Below are positions 16,169 to 19,724 of a stretch of 19,724 nt of DNA, piece by piece. The position numbers and the translations under genes were made by a program. This stretch comes from Bdellovibrio sp. (GTDB taxonomy: Bacteria > Myxococcota > SpSt-1050). The notes beneath the pieces are model-generated. The model worked only from the letters and a program-made list of their open reading frames with translations, was not told the DNA's origin and made no database searches. How positions within the stretch are numbered: position 1 is the first letter of the stretch; every line of letters starts with the position of its first letter. The stretch is from NCBI GenBank assembly GCA_020725805.1, contig DYEF01000081.1, positions 1-19,724 of the forward strand, given 5' to 3'.

Positions 16169-18111
16169 AAGACAAGATAGTCACAGAGTCGGAAATAAGA
16201 AATTTTTACCGGATATCATATCTGATATTTGCATTCATCATTGTGGCTGTATTCTCCATAATAATTATCAGACTCTATAAAATACAGGTGAGAATGGGCG
16301 AATATTATTATGACCGGGCGGAGAAGAATTTTATTCAGGAAGTAAGGCTCAGCCCGTTAAGGGGGAGAATTCTGGATACAAAGGGGAGGGTGATTGCACA
16401 GAACAGACCTTCATTCAATCTCTTCCTTACACCGGCATTCGTAAAGAATTACAGGAAGACACTCGAATCTATCGACAGACTCATAGGAATACCCGAAGAG
16501 AGGTTCAATGACATTATTTCGGAGATAAAAAAGAAGAGAGGGCTCGAGAGATTCAAGCCGATAAAAATCCTCTCAGACCTGAATTTCGACCAGGTGGCAA
16601 TAATTGAGTCCAATATCGAGGAACTTTCCGGGACAGAGATTCTGATGGATTCATACAGGGATTATCCGCTGGGGGAACTGGCCTCGCATATAGTTGGTTA
16701 TGTTGGTGAGATTGACAAAAAGATGCTCTCTGACAGGAATAAGAATCAGGAAATATACAAACAGGGCGATATAATCGGCAAGCGGGGAATCGAGCTCTCC
16801 TATGAAGATTATCTCAGGGGAGAGGAGGGTAAGGAATTCATTCTTGTCGATGCGAAGGGATTCAAGGTGGATTCCTCCGAGGTCAAGGATTTTTTAAAGG
16901 AGAAGATAAAGAAATTTCCGCCGCGTCAGGGTGCTGATGTTTATCTGACGATAGATCTGGATTATCAGATGGAACTGGAGAAGATGTTCAATGTTCTCGA
17001 CGGCGGACTGATCGCAATAAATCCGGTTACAGGAAAGATATATGCCCTTATAAGCAGGCCCTCATTTTCGCCGGCAAAACTGAGTCAGAGAATAAGCCGT
17101 ACAGACTGGAATAACCTTATAAACGACCCCTTAAAGCCTCTTATAAACAAGGTAACACAGGACCACTATCCGCCGGGTTCGACTTTCAAGATCGTACCCG
17201 CCCTTGCAGCTCTCGACAAAAGACTCATTACAGAAAATACGACTTCTTTCTGCAACGGCGTTTTTCAGTTCGGGACAAGACCTTTCAGGTGCTGGGCAAA
17301 GAGGGGGCACGGCAATCTTGCACTTCACAGGGCGATTGTGCAGTCCTGTGATGTATATTTTTACAGACTCGGGGACAGACTCGATATTGATAATATTTAC
17401 AATTACGCCAGAATGCTCGGCTTTGGTCAGAAAACCGGGCTCGAAATTGATGAAGAGACGCCGGGAATTATTCCCAACAGGGATTACTATAAAAAGAATA
17501 AGAAGTTCGGTTCCTATCACAAAGGATATGCAATCAATTCGTCTATAGGGCAGGGTGATGTGGCAGTCACGCTTATTCAGCTGGCCTATGCTTATGCGAC
17601 CCTTGCAAACGGGGGGAAACACATAAAGCCGATAATTGTGGATGAGATAAGAGACAGGGAGAACAAAGTCATCCTGAAGAATGAGCCTGAGGTAATAAAT
17701 GAACTCAATACCGATAAAGGTATAATCGAGGCTATTGTTGACGGCCTCTATGGTGTTACAAGTGAGCCGGGCGGGACCGCTACATTTCAGAAATACAAGG
17801 TGTTTGGAAATGATAAGAGGATAAAGATAGCGGGAAAAACAGGTACGGCACAGGTAGTGGAAATGAGGGACGGGAAGAATATTTCCGAATCATATATGCA
17901 TAAGGACCATGCCTGGTTTGTTGCCTTTGCAGATGTGGATAACCCGGAGATACTTGTTGCAGTTCTGCACAAACACGGGGGCCACGGGGCATCAGGGGCA
18001 TCTCCGTATGTTTTCAATGCAATCAAACTCTTTTACGAAAAATACAAAGGTATGGAATTCGATAAGAATATAAATATGAGAAATGTCTCTTTCATTGAAT
18101 CAGAGGACTGA
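16162..18111 (+). CDS. mrdA: penicillin-binding protein 2 (elongasome transpeptidase)
   Basis: 649 residues. One N-terminal membrane helix (about 17-37), the non-penicillin-binding dimerisation domain with SPLRGRILDTKGRVIAQNRPSF (64-85) and IIGKRGIELSYEDYLRG (204-220), then the transpeptidase domain with the serine motif PGSTFK (Ser340, Lys343), SCD (395-397) and KTGTAQ (559-564). The conserved CNG ... RCW pair of PBP2 is present (Cys364, Cys377). It cross-links peptidoglycan in lateral wall growth together with RodA. The start overlaps mreD by 7 bases, with AGGAG about 12 bases upstream inside mreD. Length agrees with E. coli PBP2 (633). Confidence 0.96.
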   Translation: MLKDKIVTESEIRNFYRISYLIFAFIIVAVFSIIIIRLYKIQVRMGEYYYDRAEKNFIQEVRLSPLRGRILDTKGRVIAQNRPSFNLFLTPAFVKNYRKTLESIDRLIGIPEERFNDIISEIKKKRGLERFKPIKILSDLNFDQVAIIESNIEELSGTEILMDSYRDYPLGELASHIVGYVGEIDKKMLSDRNKNQEIYKQGDIIGKRGIELSYEDYLRGEEGKEFILVDAKGFKVDSSEVKDFLKEKIKKFPPRQGADVYLTIDLDYQMELEKMFNVLDGGLIAINPVTGKIYALISRPSFSPAKLSQRISRTDWNNLINDPLKPLINKVTQDHYPPGSTFKIVPALAALDKRLITENTTSFCNGVFQFGTRPFRCWAKRGHGNLALHRAIVQSCDVYFYRLGDRLDIDNIYNYARMLGFGQKTGLEIDEETPGIIPNRDYYKKNKKFGSYHKGYAINSSIGQGDVAVTLIQLAYAYATLANGGKHIKPIIVDEIRDRENKVILKNEPEVINELNTDKGIIEAIVDGLYGVTSEPGGTATFQKYKVFGNDKRIKIAGKTGTAQVVEMRDGKNISESYMHKDHAWFVAFADVDNPEILVAVLHKHGGHGASGASPYVFNAIKLFYEKYKGMEFDKNINMRNVSFIESED

Positions 18112-18113
18112 AT

Positions 18114-19223
18114 TTGGAAATATTTACCAAGAAAAAGTCTAATACAGACGTAATTTTTCTTATATTGCTGTGTATGGTTATAATTACTGCCGGAATTGTA
18201 AATCTTTATTCGGTTACGACCCCCAGAGGAATAGAGAACCAGTATTACTACAACCAGATAATCTGGGCAGTATTTGGTCTGGTTATATGCATTCCTGTTG
18301 TTATTTTTGACTATAAGAAACTGGAAATATTTGCCTATCCTTCGTATGTAATATGTATACTTTTGCTTATAGGGGTATTTCTGTTCGGTAAAACAGCAAT
18401 GGGTGCAAAGAGATGGATACATTTCGGAATTTTCCAGATGCAGCCCGCGGAGATTACCAAAATTGCAGTAATTATGTCGGTTGCCAAGTATTTCAGCGAT
18501 AAAAAAGAGGTTTACAACAGCTGGCCTGTCTATAAACTATTAGGTCCGCTTATACTGATTCTAATACCTTTTGTACTTGTCCTGAAACAGCCCGACCTCG
18601 GAACAGCAATGATCATATTTCTTATCGGAATACTTCTCATCCTCTTTAACAGGGTAAGATTTTCGCACTTTATTTTTATGTCTATTGCAGGAATAGGCTT
18701 TGCATTTCTGGCCTGGTTAAAGTTTCTGAAGCCCTATCAGAAAAAAAGAATCCTGGCATTTCTGGACCCCGAATCAGATGTCCTTGGCTCGGCTTATCAT
18801 TCAATTCAATCAATGATTGCGGTAGGTTCGGGCCAGATTTTCGGCAAAGGATATATGAAATCGACGCAGTCACAGTTCAGTTTTCTGCCGGAACAGCATA
18901 CGGACTTTATTTTCAGTATTTTTGCGGAAGAATGGGGATTTGTAGGGTCACTTGTTCTGATTCTGTTATGTATATTAGTCCTCATCCAGATTCTGAGGAT
19001 TTCGTATTCTACAACAGATATTTTCGGTAAAAACATTTCTTTTGGAATATTTGCTTACTTTTTCCTTCATTTTTCGATTAATATCAGTATGCTTCTGGGT
19101 TTATTGCCGGTAGTAGGGGTGACGTTCCCGTTCTTAAGTTACGGAGGGTCGTCCCTTGTAAGCTCAATGATTTTAATAGCGCTCGTGATCAATATATCTA
19201 TAAGAAGAGGTAGGTATGAATAA
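18114..19223 (+). CDS. rodA: peptidoglycan glycosyltransferase RodA (SEDS family)
   Basis: 369 residues with about ten membrane helices. Polymerises lipid II for lateral wall synthesis in a complex with PBP2. SEDS hallmarks are visible: AMGAKRWIHFGIFQMQPAEITKIA (95-118), KQPDLGTA (158-165), QSMIAVGSGQIFGKGY (232-247), LPEQHTDFIFSIFAEEWGF (259-277, including the likely catalytic Asp264) and VTFPFLSYGGSSL near the end. The start is TTG at 18114, preceded by GAGG 7 bases away inside the end of mrdA; the gap to mrdA is only 2 bases. The next ATG would cut the first helix. It is the last gene of the elongasome cluster. Confidence 0.96.
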   Translation: MEIFTKKKSNTDVIFLILLCMVIITAGIVNLYSVTTPRGIENQYYYNQIIWAVFGLVICIPVVIFDYKKLEIFAYPSYVICILLLIGVFLFGKTAMGAKRWIHFGIFQMQPAEITKIAVIMSVAKYFSDKKEVYNSWPVYKLLGPLILILIPFVLVLKQPDLGTAMIIFLIGILLILFNRVRFSHFIFMSIAGIGFAFLAWLKFLKPYQKKRILAFLDPESDVLGSAYHSIQSMIAVGSGQIFGKGYMKSTQSQFSFLPEQHTDFIFSIFAEEWGFVGSLVLILLCILVLIQILRISYSTTDIFGKNISFGIFAYFFLHFSINISMLLGLLPVVGVTFPFLSYGGSSLVSSMILIALVINISIRRGRYE

Positions 19224-19243
19224 GTTAACATAATATATATTAT

Positions 19244-19315
19244 CGGACATTGTTAATGGCATTAACTTCAGGTGCCAGGTATAATATGTTTTTGCCATTG
19301 ACACCCCAATGTCCG
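19244..19315. repeat. 72-bp interrupted palindrome (REP/MITE-like)
   Basis: CGGACATTG (19244-19252) pairs perfectly with CAATGTCCG (19307-19315), and AATGGCA (19255-19261) with TGCCATT (19293-19299). An inner 13-base dyad, TTAAT-GGC-ATTAA, lies at 19253-19265. It occupies the gap between rodA and the AmgK-like gene. There is no T-tract, so a plain intrinsic terminator is less likely than a small repetitive element. Confidence 0.55.
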
Positions 19316-19332
19316 GGAAAGGAACAATATTT

Positions 19333-19626
19333 ATGAATAATTACAATGAGTTAGAACAGGAACTTAAAGAACTTATTGAACAAAATATTTCAATTGGGAT
19401 CAAAGATATAATCAAACTCAAGGGAGATGCTTCATACAGGTCCTATTACCGGATTCTTGGCAATAAGCCTTCCGAAACCGTAATTTTAATGAAATGGGAC
19501 CCTAAACTTACAAACAAATCCGAAGAAGCTTCCAAAAATATTTCGACAGACGAATTCCCTTTTGTAAACATCTGCAATTACCTTATGTTGTTCCAAAATA
19601 GAAATGTTACATTATCTGCAAAGTAG
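19333..19626 (+). pseudogene. AmgK-like sugar kinase / aminoglycoside phosphotransferase-fold gene, 5' fragment cut by an insertion
   Basis: About 84 native residues from ATG 19333 (GGAA 8-9 bases upstream). LKGDASYRSYYRIL (near 30-43) and VILMKWDP are the N-lobe nucleotide-binding pattern of the phosphotransferase family that includes the cell-wall sugar kinase AmgK, and EEA...EFPFVNICNYL matches the hinge region that normally continues into the kinase C-lobe. Homology ends near codon 84 (about 19584), after which 13 unrelated residues (MLFQNRNVTLSAK) precede a TAG. Family members are about 330-350 residues, so three quarters are missing. The break coincides with the repeat-bearing start of a probable insertion element. 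An in-frame ATG at 19309 lies inside the palindrome and is not preferred. Position after rodA suits wall-sugar metabolism. Confidence 0.65.
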
Positions 19627-19638
19627 AAATGTTACATT
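19594..19638. repeat. two 20-bp direct repeats at the insertion end
   Basis: Copies at 19594-19613 and 19619-19638 match at 19 of 20 positions and are separated by 5 bases. They are good candidates for transposase binding sites. Confidence 0.8.
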
Positions 19639-19675
19639 TAATAGGTTTGGATATAAAGAAAAGTTAGGGATTAAA

Positions 19676-19724
19676 GTGGAATTACAGGGAAAAGTATATG
19701 TTTCCCTATGGGGGGTAATAGGGA
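19676..19724 (+). CDS. possible start of the insertion element's transposase gene (partial)
   Basis: GTG at 19676 is preceded by AGGGA 5 bases away and opens a frame (reading ELQGKVYVSLWGVIG after the start) to the window edge. Its position about 90 bases from the proposed tip suits a first transposase gene, but 16 codons are too few to identify a family. Confidence 0.22.
   Translation, partial: MELQGKVYVSLWGVIG

Larger units (their letters stand above)
19586..19724. mobile_element. probable left end of an insertion sequence (partial, IS21-like ends?)
   Basis: Starting at a TG about 19586, directly after the break in the kinase gene, are two 20-bp direct repeats differing at one base: CAAAATAGAAATGTTACATT (19594-19613) and CAAAGTAGAAATGTTACATT (19619-19638), period 25. 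Multiple terminal direct repeats behind a TG tip are characteristic of IS21-type ends. The element continues past the window, so its family and right end cannot be confirmed. Confidence 0.5.

Overview
This is a bacterial chromosome segment of moderate-to-low GC with tightly packed genes. It encodes an apolipoprotein N-acyltransferase, several Sec/lipoprotein-type signals and a rod-shape/peptidoglycan cluster, so the host is a Gram-negative (diderm) rod. The Asp/Ser-rich linkers on surface lipoproteins, an EGF module with repeated 'NCGxC...CG....C..G.C' cysteine units, the thiolase/DUF35 pairs and the mreB-mreC-mreD-mrdA-rodA order recall uncultured Deltaproteobacteria or Myxococcota. That placement is inference only; there is no rRNA or other phylogenetic anchor in the window.

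Layout. 1-84: possible tail of an upstream gene. 283-3644 (+): four genes with strong Shine-Dalgarno (SD) sites, two paralogous thiolase-fold proteins lacking the usual cysteine nucleophile followed by two DUF35 zinc-ribbon/OB proteins. This probably forms one heteromeric acyl-CoA C-C lyase/ligase of unknown substrate. 3692-6401 (+): lnt and prfB, with a promoter so close to lnt that its mRNA may be leaderless, and prfB carrying the classic programmed +1 frameshift. 6432-7997 (-) and 8111-9742 (+): two divergent exported proteins, a probable (alpha/alpha)-toroid lipoprotein and a cysteine-repeat EGF-like protein with exact 46-residue periodicity. 9743-10091: noncoding repeat region with a GTCCAC-type array and three related palindromes. 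10092-11132 (+): MscS-type channel. 11139-13603 (-): a FadH-type 2,4-dienoyl-CoA reductase/Old Yellow Enzyme translationally coupled to a small exported protein ending in a DsbD-N-like CxxxxC motif. 13784-19223 (+): mreB, mreC, mreD, mrdA (PBP2), rodA, the elongasome. 19333-19724: the first quarter of an AmgK-like sugar kinase gene that appears to be cut by an insertion element whose end carries two 20-bp direct repeats.

How they work together. The right half is core cell-elongation machinery: MreB filaments, the MreCD linkers, and the RodA polymerase with the PBP2 transpeptidase. Lnt completes lipoprotein maturation and so connects to the exported lipoproteins here. The left cluster and the FadH-like enzyme both point to acyl-CoA or enoate metabolism, but nothing visible shows that they share a pathway. 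The least explained items are the Cys-less thiolase/DUF35 quartet, the divergent exported pair, and the dyad that overlaps the ribosome-binding site of the FadH-like gene.
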